A stretch of DNA of 64,000 nt, from assembly GCA_000517565.1 (NCBI GenBank), contig CP007051.1, forward strand, positions 1 through 64,000, written 5' to 3'. Positions within the stretch are counted from its first letter, which is position 1, and each line of letters begins with the position of its first letter. Below, piece by piece: positions 38,149-45,939 of the stretch. Origin of the DNA: Desulfurella acetivorans A63. Lineage in GTDB: Bacteria; Campylobacterota_A; Desulfurellia; Desulfurellales; Desulfurellaceae. Position numbers and translations under genes: made by a program. The notes beneath the pieces are model-generated. The model worked only from the letters and a program-made list of their open reading frames with translations, did not search any database and was not told the DNA's origin.

Positions 38149-38312
38149 GTCATTGTAAGGAGCGAAAGCGTGCGAAGGATCTTATAAGTAGATCCTTCGC
38201 TGACGCTTCAGGATGACGCCTTTTTCGTCATTCTGAAGCCGCGTAAGTGGCCGAAGAATCTCACACTTTAAAGTGGTACAAAGTAGATCCTTCGCTATCG
38301 CTTCAGGATGAC
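38149..38312 (+). repeat. Modular palindromic repeat, cluster C
   Basis: Two full units, 38149-38217 and 38227-38312. The second has left mini-hairpin GCCGCGTAAGTGGC, middle hairpin ACTTTAAAGT and right insert CTATCGCTT. The first is more decayed in its left arm (GTCATTGTAAGG) and has the short middle type. They fill most of the 285-bp gap between two minus-strand genes; I see nothing else in that gap. Confidence 0.87.
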
Positions 38313-38357
38313 TATTCTTTTTCGCCAAAAAAGCAAAAAACAAAAATGCATTCATGA

Positions 38358-39104
38358 TTAACTTAACATAGCACTATAAGCTTTTGCTACAATTGCAGGG
38401 CTTCCTAATTCTACAATTTTACCTTTTTCTATAAGCATGGCTTCATCGCATATTTTTTCAACTAAATCAGGATCATGGCTAACTATGATTAATGTCTTAC
38501 CTTTTTTTTGGAACTCTAATATTTTTTCAGAACTTTTTTTCTGAAAGGATTGATCGCCTACGCCCATTATTTCATCAAGTATTACAATATCAGGATTTAT
38601 GTTTATTGCTACAGAAAAAGCAAGTCTTATATACATACCAGATGAAAATGTACGCAATGGTTCGTTTGCTACATGGCTTAATTCTGCAAAATCAAGTATT
38701 TCATCGTATTTTGCCTCTATTTCTTTTTTAGATAGCCCAAGCATAAGTCCGTTTATTAGTATATTTTCTTTTGCAGTAAGTTCTGGATGAAAGCCTGCAC
38801 CAAGCTCTAAAAGTGGCACAATTTTTCCGTTTCTTATAATTGTACCACTAGTTGGTGTTATAATGCCACAGATTAGCTTTAAAAGTGTGCTTTTGCCAGC
38901 ACCATTTCTACCCATTATACCAAATGTTGTAGATTTTTTTATTGAAAACGAGATATCATCAAGCACAGTTATTGTTGGCCTTTTTTTTCTTTTAAAACCG
39001 CTTTTAATAAAACCTACAAATTTAGTTTTTATAGAAGTGGGGTTGTATTCAACGACTTTAAATCGTTTTGTAAGATGCAATACTTCTATGGCATATATAC
39101 TCAT
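38358..39104 (-). CDS. wzt: Polysaccharide ABC exporter, ATPase subunit (Wzt-like)
   Basis: ATPase of an O-antigen/teichoic-acid type exporter. Walker A is GRNGAGKSTLLKL near residue 63, the signature is FSSGMYIRLAFSVA, and Walker B is IVILDEIMGVGD. The extended N-terminus before Walker A (SIKTKFVGFIKSG) is typical of Wzt/TagH. At 248 residues it lacks the C-terminal glycan-binding domain found in E. coli O9a Wzt, so chain-end recognition is not by that means. Its ATG overlaps the permease stop. Confidence 0.94.
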   Translation of the reverse strand: MSIYAIEVLHLTKRFKVVEYNPTSIKTKFVGFIKSGFKRKKRPTITVLDDISFSIKKSTTFGIMGRNGAGKSTLLKLICGIITPTSGTIIRNGKIVPLLELGAGFHPELTAKENILINGLMLGLSKKEIEAKYDEILDFAELSHVANEPLRTFSSGMYIRLAFSVAININPDIVILDEIMGVGDQSFQKKSSEKILEFQKKGKTLIIVSHDPDLVEKICDEAMLIEKGKIVELGSPAIVAKAYSAMLS

Positions 39105-39898
39105 ACTAACTCTGGAAACTCCTCTTTGTGTGATCTAAAATATAAAAACCCCAGAGTATATACAACAATAGCTACTAAAGCAAGTAAAGCCAGATAAAAA
39201 GGTTTTGGAAACCAATTGTAGTAAAAAATACTCTGATAAGATTTAATCAAATAAGCAAGCGGATTTAAAAAAATGAGTTTTTGGGCTTTTAGGGGTAGCT
39301 GTTGCTCAAAATACATAATTGGCATACCAAAAAATAAAAATTGCAATAAATTCATTACAATATGTTGCATATCCCTGTAGTAGACTTCCCAGGTTGCTAC
39401 AAAAAAACCAATTCCACAGGTAATTAAAAATTGAATAATTACAATTACAGGAAATACAATCAAAGGCAAGCCTATTGAAACACCGAAAATAATTATAAAT
39501 AAAAGTAGCACAGGCAAAGACAAAACATAATTTATAAAGTTTGATAATACTTTTACCATTATTAAGATTTCGGATGGAAGCGTAGATTTATTTACAAATG
39601 CCCCAGAGCTTACGATAGCCATTGTAGACTCATTTATAGAGCCAGCAAACCAGTTCCACGGCAAAAGACCCACAAACAAATACACTGGGTAGGCTTTAGC
39701 GGATGCTTTAAATATAACAGTAAAAACAAAAACATATATCAATAACAAAAGCAGAGGGTTTAATATAGACCAAAAAAAACCAAATGCGGATCCTCTGTAT
39801 CGGATTTTAAGCTCTTTTAAAGCTAAAATCCATATTAAGTGCCTGTACTGGATGGGTATTTTGAAGCCTTCTTTAATGGCTGATAATTTTTGACTCAC
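39101..39898 (-). CDS. wzm: Polysaccharide ABC exporter, permease subunit (Wzm-like)
   Basis: ABC-2 type permease with six hydrophobic segments. The N-terminal cytosolic motif LIWILALKELKIRYRGSAFG is typical of Wzm/TagG. Start is GTG 39898 after AAAGGTGA. With the ATPase it flips undecaprenyl-linked glycan to the periplasm. Having both an ABC exporter and Wzy-like proteins nearby means the latter are more likely ligases than polymerases. Confidence 0.94.
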   Translation of the reverse strand: MSQKLSAIKEGFKIPIQYRHLIWILALKELKIRYRGSAFGFFWSILNPLLLLLIYVFVFTVIFKASAKAYPVYLFVGLLPWNWFAGSINESTMAIVSSGAFVNKSTLPSEILIMVKVLSNFINYVLSLPVLLLFIIIFGVSIGLPLIVFPVIVIIQFLITCGIGFFVATWEVYYRDMQHIVMNLLQFLFFGMPIMYFEQQLPLKAQKLIFLNPLAYLIKSYQSIFYYNWFPKPFYLALLALVAIVVYTLGFLYFRSHKEEFPELV

Positions 39899-39984
39899 GC
39901 ATCACCTTTTATTACCATGCTAAAAAACATTATATATAGATTTGATTTATTGTAAATTGATTTTTTCAATTAGTCACTATACCC

Positions 39985-40254
39985 GTCATTCTAAAGGCCG
40001 CGTAAGTGGCCGAAGAATCTCATAAGTAGATCCTTCGTTTACACTCAGGATGACTGACTTCGTTTACACTCAGGATGACTGACTCTACCGTCATTCTGAG
40101 CGAAGCGAAGAATCTCACAACTTTGCAATGGCACAAAGTGGATCCTTCGTTTACACTCAGGAAGACTAACTTCGTTTACACTCAGGATGACTGACAGGAG
40201 AGAGTCAGGATGGCCCACCCCCCGTCATTCTGAGGGCAACGCCCGAAGAATTCC
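39985..40254 (+). repeat. Modular palindromic repeat, cluster D with right-arm duplications
   Basis: Full unit 39985-40053 (left mini-hairpin GGCCGCGTAAGTGGCC, short middle), then an extra right arm 40054-40078. Full unit from 40090 to about 40166 with a GAAGAC end, then a further right-arm copy to about 40191. A left arm alone sits at 40224-40254 with insert GGGCAACGCCC. The extra right arms share CTTCGTTTACACTCAGGA, as if copied by slippage. Confidence 0.87.
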
Positions 40255-40259
40255 ATCCC

Positions 40260-40289
40260 TTGACAAACGCCGTTTGTTTAGTTTATACT
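40260..40289 (+). promoter_or_regulatory. Sigma-70-type promoter for the GT4-gmd-GT4 operon
   Basis: TTGACA (40260-40265), 18-base spacer, TATACT (40284-40289). The -35 box is perfect and the -10 box is one base off. It begins six bases after the last repeat arm and lies about 45 bases before the chosen start of the glycosyltransferase gene. Confidence 0.7.
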
Positions 40290-40335
40290 CAGTTGATTTA
40301 TTGTGTTTTTTGATTTGGTAAATTGCGGTGTTAAA

Positions 40336-41619
40336 GTGGAAAAGCCTAAAAACATTTTTATAGATTGCACAGCTACTTACTACACAGGATTAAATACCGG
40401 TATTCAAAGAGTGGTAAGAAATATAATTGCACGGGTAGATTATATTGAAACTAATTTTGGTATAAAGTGCACGCCCGTTATTTTAAAAGAAGGCCAATTC
40501 ATACCGATATCCAAAGAAGATTTGCTAAATAAAAAACCAGACCCAAAAGTTTTAAAGGCAAAAGTTTTGCTGTCAAAAATCCTACCTTCAAAAGTTTATT
40601 TTTTTGCTAAAAATTTATATGGAAGGCTTTTTTTATTTTTTGCAAAACCTTCAATTAAAGCTAACCCAATAGTTCCTCAAAAAGGAGATATTATTCTTGG
40701 AATTGATGTTTTTTGGGAGCTTGGGTTGTTTGAGGCTATTATAAAATACAAAAAGCAATTTGGCATTTTTTTTATATTGCTGATTTACGATATTATACCA
40801 TTAATGTTTCCAAAATATTATAGAGATCAAACTCCAAAAAAATTTAAAGCAAATTTTAAAAAAACTGATGTTTTTGACGCAATTGTTACAACATCTCATG
40901 CAAATGTGTATCAAATAAAAAAATTAAGCGAAAATGAATTTAGTGGAATTTCAAAAAAACTCATAGATGTATTTAGTTTGGGGAGTGATATAAAACCATT
41001 AACACAATCAGTAAATCACAATGAACACATTAAAGACATTGTTAAAAATTCTAAGATATTTCTTATGGTAGGCACGCTGGAACCCAGAAAAAACCATGAC
41101 TTTGTATTAGATGCTTTTGAAAAGATATGGGAAAATGATTTATCAAAAAAACTTGTTATAGTAGGCAGAATCGGCTGGTTATGCGAAAATACCTTAAAAA
41201 GGATTAAATCTTCAAAATATTACAATAAAAATCTTTTTATGTTTAACTTTTTAAACGATGAAGATCTTTCTTATTTATATAAAAATGCAGCTGCAGTAAT
41301 TGTAGCTTCTACTATAGAAGGTTTTGGTTTGCCTTTGGCAGAGGCAATGTATTACAATGTGCCTGTGATTGCAAGCGATATTGATGTTTTTAGAGAAATA
41401 GGCGGCAATTATCCTGCATATTTTAATCTTTCAAGCATTGAGAGTTTAGTTTATGCAATAAATAACGTAAAACCCCCAGCTGACAAAACGCAAACTATAA
41501 AACTTACAACATGGGACGACTCAGCCACTCAGCTAATAGATAAAACTCTAATTTTATATAATCAACTAAGAACAAATTTGGAGGCATTTAATGAAAAAAG
41601 CACTGATAACAGGCATTAG
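40336..41619 (+). CDS. Glycosyltransferase family 4
   Basis: GT4 enzyme, paralogue of the gene at 42625. Both start with K-x-I-x-IDC and then TGIQRVVRNI. The donor domain has MVGTLEPRKNHDFVLDAF and TIEGFGLPLAEAMYYNVPVIASD with both donor Glu. I chose GTG 40336 by alignment with the paralogue; an upstream in-frame GTG at 40303 would leave almost no leader after the promoter. Together with gmd this suggests transfer of a GDP-mannose-derived sugar such as rhamnose, fucose or a relative. Confidence 0.87.
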   Translation: MEKPKNIFIDCTATYYTGLNTGIQRVVRNIIARVDYIETNFGIKCTPVILKEGQFIPISKEDLLNKKPDPKVLKAKVLLSKILPSKVYFFAKNLYGRLFLFFAKPSIKANPIVPQKGDIILGIDVFWELGLFEAIIKYKKQFGIFFILLIYDIIPLMFPKYYRDQTPKKFKANFKKTDVFDAIVTTSHANVYQIKKLSENEFSGISKKLIDVFSLGSDIKPLTQSVNHNEHIKDIVKNSKIFLMVGTLEPRKNHDFVLDAFEKIWENDLSKKLVIVGRIGWLCENTLKRIKSSKYYNKNLFMFNFLNDEDLSYLYKNAAAVIVASTIEGFGLPLAEAMYYNVPVIASDIDVFREIGGNYPAYFNLSSIESLVYAINNVKPPADKTQTIKLTTWDDSATQLIDKTLILYNQLRTNLEAFNEKSTDNRH

Positions 41620-42610
41620 AGGTCAAGATGGCGCATATCTTGCAAAGCTTTTGCTGGAAAAAGGCTACAAGGTATACGGCGCAGACAGACGCAGCGGTGA
41701 TTCTGGTAACTGGAGGCTAAAAGAGCTTGGTATAGAGCAGGATGTAGAAATTATCTATATGGATCTTTTAGAGCTTACGAACATCCGCCATGTGATATCA
41801 AAAATCATGCCAGATGAAGTGTATAACTTGGCAGCACAAAGCTTTGTAGGTGTATCGTTTGAACAGCCGATACTAACAGCAGATATTGACGCAATAGGTG
41901 TTTTAAGACTGCTTGAGTCACTAAGAGATATAAAACCAGACACAAAGTTTTATCAGGCATCTACTTCAGAGATGTTTGGCAAAGTAAGGGAGATTCCTCA
42001 AACAGAAAACACACCTTTTTATCCCAGAAGCCCTTATGCGGTATCCAAAGTTTTTGCGCACTATATAAGCGTAAACTATAGAGAAGCCTATAATATGTTT
42101 ACAGCCTGCGGTATACTGTTTAACCACGAATCAGAGCTAAGAGGTCTTGAATTTGTAACAAGGAAAACCACATATGCCATAGCTCGCATAAAGCGTGGTC
42201 TGCAGGATAAACTTGTCCTTGGCAACCTTGATTCAAAAAGAGACTGGGGCTATGCGCCAGAGTATGTATATGGTATGTATCTTATGCTTCAGCAGAACAA
42301 ACCCGACGATTATGTCCTTGCAACGGGTGAAACGCACACAATAAGAGAATTTGTGGAAAAAGCATTTGAAATAGCAGGTTTTAACATAGAATGGTCTGGA
42401 GAAGGCATTGCTTCCAAAGGTATAGACAAAAAGACTGGAAAAGTATTGGTAGAAGTATCAAAAGATTTCTACAGACCATCAGAAGTAGAGCTCTTAATTG
42501 GCAATCCACAAAAAGCAAAAGAAAAATTAGGATGGCAATCAAATACAAAATTTGATAAATTAGTGCAGATTATGATGGAAGCTGATCTAAAAAAGGATAA
42601 AATAAAATAA
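41591..42610 (+). CDS. gmd: GDP-mannose 4,6-dehydratase
   Basis: Short-chain dehydrogenase making GDP-4-keto-6-deoxymannose. It has the NADP motif ITGIRGQDGAYLAKLL, the active-site STSEMFGK and YxxxK in SPYAVSKVFAHY, and the gmd-specific GILFNHESELRG. A strong GGAGG precedes the ATG. Overlaps the upstream GT by 29 bases. Codons look less AT-rich than those of the two flanking GT genes, which may mean separate origin. No reductase or epimerase for the next step (rmd, fcl) is in the window. Confidence 0.95.
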   Translation: MKKALITGIRGQDGAYLAKLLLEKGYKVYGADRRSGDSGNWRLKELGIEQDVEIIYMDLLELTNIRHVISKIMPDEVYNLAAQSFVGVSFEQPILTADIDAIGVLRLLESLRDIKPDTKFYQASTSEMFGKVREIPQTENTPFYPRSPYAVSKVFAHYISVNYREAYNMFTACGILFNHESELRGLEFVTRKTTYAIARIKRGLQDKLVLGNLDSKRDWGYAPEYVYGMYLMLQQNKPDDYVLATGETHTIREFVEKAFEIAGFNIEWSGEGIASKGIDKKTGKVLVEVSKDFYRPSEVELLIGNPQKAKEKLGWQSNTKFDKLVQIMMEADLKKDKIK

Positions 42611-42624
42611 TCAATAGGTAAATT

Positions 42625-43920
42625 ATGGCTGTTAAAAGAATTTTAATTGATTGCTCTGATACTTACACATATAATTTGCAAACCGGTATTCAAAGAGTAG
42701 TGCGTAACATTGTGTCGAGAACTGATTTAATGGAAAAAAAATTAGGAGTATCTGTGGTTCCAGTGATTTTAACAAAATATGGTTACATCAATATAGAAAA
42801 TTTCCTTTCATCCCTGCCATCAGATATTACCAATATTACCAACAAGACAAGTTTTAAAAAGAAAGTTAAATTTTATCTAAAAAATAAAAATGAGATTACA
42901 TATAATATTGTTCAAACATTGTGGGATTTTTATTATGGTTGTATCTACCACCCTATTAAAAATTTTTTGGTAGATTTTATTAGCTCTATATTTTACCAAA
43001 AAAATACGCTAATAATGAATGAAACCGATTTTTTATTTATAATTGATGCTTTTTGGCAAATTACTTATACTGAAAATAAACTTTTTTTTAAAATCCAAAA
43101 GAAATTAAAAAAAAAGGGTGGCAAAGTTGCCTATCTGGTATATGATATAATACCAATAACAAACAAAGAAATAGTAATTGATACTCTGGTTAATGCTTTT
43201 GAAAAGAGTTTTAATAAGATTATCAAATATACAGATTTTTATATTACTATCTCAAAAAGTGAGCAAATAAATATTGATAACTATTTAAAATCACAAAAAA
43301 TTAATAAACCAATAGAATATTTTTATCTAGGCGCAGATTTGCCAAAATCTAAAGAAGACGAATCAATTCAATCTGATATTGCCGAGATTATAAAAAATCC
43401 ATATTTTCTTATTGTAGGTACAATTGAGCCAAGAAAGGGTCAAAGTATTGTTGTTGAAGCTTTTGAATACCTGTGGAATAATGGTTTTAGTGATGCGTTG
43501 GTTATTGTTGGAAAGTATGCTTGTGAAAGCCAGAATTTATTGAATCGTATCTTAAGTTCCCCATATTACAATACAAAGCTATTTATGTTTAACAATTGCA
43601 ATGATAGTGAGTTGAATTTTTTATACAATAATACTAAAGCGCTCATTTTTGCTTCTCAAAGAGAAGGCTTTGGACTGCCTTTGGTGGAAGCTATGCAATA
43701 CAAAAAACCAATTATTGCAAGTGATATAGAAGTTTTTAGAGAACTAGGTGGTGCTTACCCAATATACTTTAAACCATATGATGTAAATGATTTAATTAAC
43801 AAAATAAAATTTTTTATAAAGCAGCCACACAATGTTAAAGAAAAAGAAACTCCCTCTTTATTAAGCTGGGATGAGTCTTTAGAAATGCTGTGTGATAAAT
43901 TAAAAAACTTTTTAAGCTAA
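42625..43920 (+). CDS. Glycosyltransferase family 4 (paralogue of 40336)
   Basis: A 431-residue GT4 enzyme. N-terminal AVKRILIDCSDTY and TGIQRVVRNIVSR match the paralogue. The donor domain has LIVGTIEPRKGQSIVVEAF and REGFGLPLVEAMQYKKPIIASD. Very AT-rich. Fourteen bases after gmd with AGG upstream of the ATG. Two related transferases around gmd fit a glycan with two linked deoxyhexoses, or different linkages of the same sugar. Confidence 0.87.
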   Translation: MAVKRILIDCSDTYTYNLQTGIQRVVRNIVSRTDLMEKKLGVSVVPVILTKYGYINIENFLSSLPSDITNITNKTSFKKKVKFYLKNKNEITYNIVQTLWDFYYGCIYHPIKNFLVDFISSIFYQKNTLIMNETDFLFIIDAFWQITYTENKLFFKIQKKLKKKGGKVAYLVYDIIPITNKEIVIDTLVNAFEKSFNKIIKYTDFYITISKSEQINIDNYLKSQKINKPIEYFYLGADLPKSKEDESIQSDIAEIIKNPYFLIVGTIEPRKGQSIVVEAFEYLWNNGFSDALVIVGKYACESQNLLNRILSSPYYNTKLFMFNNCNDSELNFLYNNTKALIFASQREGFGLPLVEAMQYKKPIIASDIEVFRELGGAYPIYFKPYDVNDLINKIKFFIKQPHNVKEKETPSLLSWDESLEMLCDKLKNFLS

Positions 43921-43923
43921 AAA

Positions 43924-43944
43924 GCCTTGCCATTATGGCAAGGC
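43924..43944 (-). terminator. Terminator of the DUF4214 gene
   Basis: Perfect eight-base stem GCCTTGCC/GGCAAGGC with a five-base loop. On the minus strand it is followed by a T-run, so it ends transcription of the minus-strand gene at 43951. It may also slow plus-strand readthrough from the GT gene. Confidence 0.85.
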
Positions 43945-43950
43945 AAAAAA

Positions 43951-45825
43951 TTAACTAGAAAAAGTAACATGCCCTCCTACAACAGTTGGGTTAGGTATAT
44001 GTGAGCCAACTATTTCAACTTCTGCATCTACGCCGCCACTAAAAGTAGTAGACCCAGCATCTGTATAACCATGGTCAACAATATATGTTTGGCCTTCATA
44101 TATAAAGTATGAGTATGGATTTGTAGGTGTGGTTTTGGCAATTGCCGTATTTAAATCCGTTAGAAAATTTCCAGAATCTTGAATGCTGATTATATTTGTT
44201 GTTGCTGAGTTATTTGGGTTAATTGAATCAGAAAAAACAACTCCATTTTGATAATTCATCAGAAAGAATCCGCCAGGGTATGGTATTGTAAAGGGTGTGC
44301 TGCTACTTGAAGTACCTATACTACTTGAGCCTGTATTGATGCTCGTTGTTGGTAAATTTAATATATTTGCAACATCGCTTATGGAAGGCAAAGTAGAGCC
44401 GCTAATTAAACCTTTTACTGTTGAGCTGTTGTAGGCAGTAGGATTGTTTTGGTATAAAAGCGTAGCTTCATTTGCTATAGCAATTTTATCTTGTATGGTA
44501 TTTAAATCAGAGCCACTGGCACTGTGTAAAATATCGTATGCTAAAAGCCCAGGATTCATATTTGGCGTATGTGTGTAAATATTTTGCCAATATAACAGAC
44601 CGCTTTGATCCGGGCTTCTGTCGAATAAATTCTGGTATATTGTATTTATCATGTTGTCAATAATGTTGTCAATAGAGTTTATCTGTTGTTGGGCTGCTGG
44701 AAATGTAGATTGATAATAGCTATCAAGAGCACTATTTATACTTGATAAATCGCTGTTGCTTATAGGCTTATTATTAGTATTTGCTACATTTATGAAAAAT
44801 GAATCATACGCATTTATAAAGTTGCTTTCTGATGGCAATTGATCACTTTGATTTACATTTTGTAATAAGGCATTTATCGGTTGCAAATCATTTACCGTAA
44901 GCTTTATTCCACTTTGGTTTGCTGCATAAATCATTATATTATCAATCTGGCTTATTATGTTATTAAAATCATTATTTACATCTGCTAAATTCCCATTAGC
45001 ATAGTCTTGATAATAGCTTATAATAGCATTGTTTAAACCTTGCGGGTTTGGTGCATTTAAACCGTTCATAGTAAAAAAAGTGTTAACATAATTATCCGTT
45101 GTATTTATCAAAGTGTTTAAATCCGGTGTAGGCGGGACGTTGCCATAGAGTGTAGCTGATTCTTGAGAACTGGCAAAAGAAGGCAGTATAGCATTAATGT
45201 TGTTTGCGTTTTGAGATAGCACATTTGACCAATATTGCAAACCAGCTGGATCTGCCGGTCTATCGTAGAATGCCATATACAAAGATTGAATAGTGTTTTG
45301 ATTGTTCATATTATTTAAAAAGTTTTGTATATCGTTTAATGAAGGCACACTGGTAGATACAGATTTCAAAAAATTATCAAGCAAAGGAACCTCTCCTTGT
45401 GTTATGCTGATATTTGGATTGCTTGCTAAATAGTTTGTGATAGTTTGGGCCGTTGCAATTTTATTGTTAATTACAGTAACATCAGAATTTTGAGCGCCTT
45501 GCATAATATCATAGGCAAGATCTCCAACACTCATATGGTATTGGTTATATGTATTTTCCCAATATTGTAAGCCGACTTGATCTATAGGTCTGTTAAATAA
45601 ATTTTCGTAAATATTGTTTAATACGGTTGGCAGATTGCTTGAGCTAATTGTGCCGTATAGGTTGTTGGCTTCTGTAGAATTGGTAAAATTTGACACAATG
45701 GCGCCTATATTGTTTCCGTTTTGGTTTAGCACATTAGTCCAATACTGAAGTCCAGCCGGGTCTGCTGGTCTGCCGTATGCAGCAATATAGAGCTCTTGCA
45801 CTAAGTCTTGTGGCGATGAATTCAT
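43951..45825 (-). CDS. DUF4214 repeat surface protein
   Basis: A 624-residue acidic, Asn/Ser/Thr-rich protein without a Sec signal. It has four DUF4214-type motifs: YGRPADPAGLQYW near residue 17, FNRPIDQVGLQYW near 74, YDRPADPAGLQYW near 186 and FDRSPDQSGLLYW near 398. The first two form an A/B pair; the second pair is split by about 165 helical residues. The C-terminus (YFIYEGQTYIVDHG, then EVEIVGSH) resembles that of the 49170 protein and probably holds the type I export signal. GGAGG precedes the ATG. Likely exported by the TolC/ABC/HlyD system at 55471-59988. Role inferred: surface layer or adhesin. Confidence 0.82.
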   Translation of the reverse strand: MNSSPQDLVQELYIAAYGRPADPAGLQYWTNVLNQNGNNIGAIVSNFTNSTEANNLYGTISSSNLPTVLNNIYENLFNRPIDQVGLQYWENTYNQYHMSVGDLAYDIMQGAQNSDVTVINNKIATAQTITNYLASNPNISITQGEVPLLDNFLKSVSTSVPSLNDIQNFLNNMNNQNTIQSLYMAFYDRPADPAGLQYWSNVLSQNANNINAILPSFASSQESATLYGNVPPTPDLNTLINTTDNYVNTFFTMNGLNAPNPQGLNNAIISYYQDYANGNLADVNNDFNNIISQIDNIMIYAANQSGIKLTVNDLQPINALLQNVNQSDQLPSESNFINAYDSFFINVANTNNKPISNSDLSSINSALDSYYQSTFPAAQQQINSIDNIIDNMINTIYQNLFDRSPDQSGLLYWQNIYTHTPNMNPGLLAYDILHSASGSDLNTIQDKIAIANEATLLYQNNPTAYNSSTVKGLISGSTLPSISDVANILNLPTTSINTGSSSIGTSSSSTPFTIPYPGGFFLMNYQNGVVFSDSINPNNSATTNIISIQDSGNFLTDLNTAIAKTTPTNPYSYFIYEGQTYIVDHGYTDAGSTTFSGGVDAEVEIVGSHIPNPTVVGGHVTFSS

Positions 45826-45859
45826 AAAAAGCCTCCAATAATGAAATTTTTTTAAGAAT

Positions 45860-45887
45860 TTTATAAAAAATGGGTTTTGTTTGTCAA
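45860..45887 (-). promoter_or_regulatory. Promoter of the 43951-45825 gene
   Basis: On the minus strand: TTGACA (45887-45882), 16-base spacer, TATAAA (45865-45860). The gene's ATG is 35 bases further on, with GGAGG in between. Confidence 0.65.
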
Positions 45888-45901
45888 CAAAAAGTATATA
45901 T

Positions 45902-45930
45902 TTGAAAAAAAATTTTTTTTATGATATAAA
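45902..45930 (+). promoter_or_regulatory. Promoter of the 45940 gene (possibly leaderless)
   Basis: TTGAAA (45902-45907), 17-base spacer, TATAAA (45925-45930). The coding start at 45940 is only about nine bases after the -10 box, and there is no Shine-Dalgarno, so the message may have almost no leader. The promoter lies back to back with that of the minus-strand DUF4214 gene. Confidence 0.5.
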
Positions 45931-45939
45931 CCTGTATCT

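Larger units (their letters stand above)
39899..40335. other. 437-bp gene-free region: repeat cluster D and a promoter
   Basis: Between the divergent wzm and GT4 genes. It holds AT-rich sequence just upstream of wzm, repeat units from 39985 to 40254, and a near-consensus promoter from 40260 to 40289 reading right. No open frame here looks coding. Confidence 0.75.
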
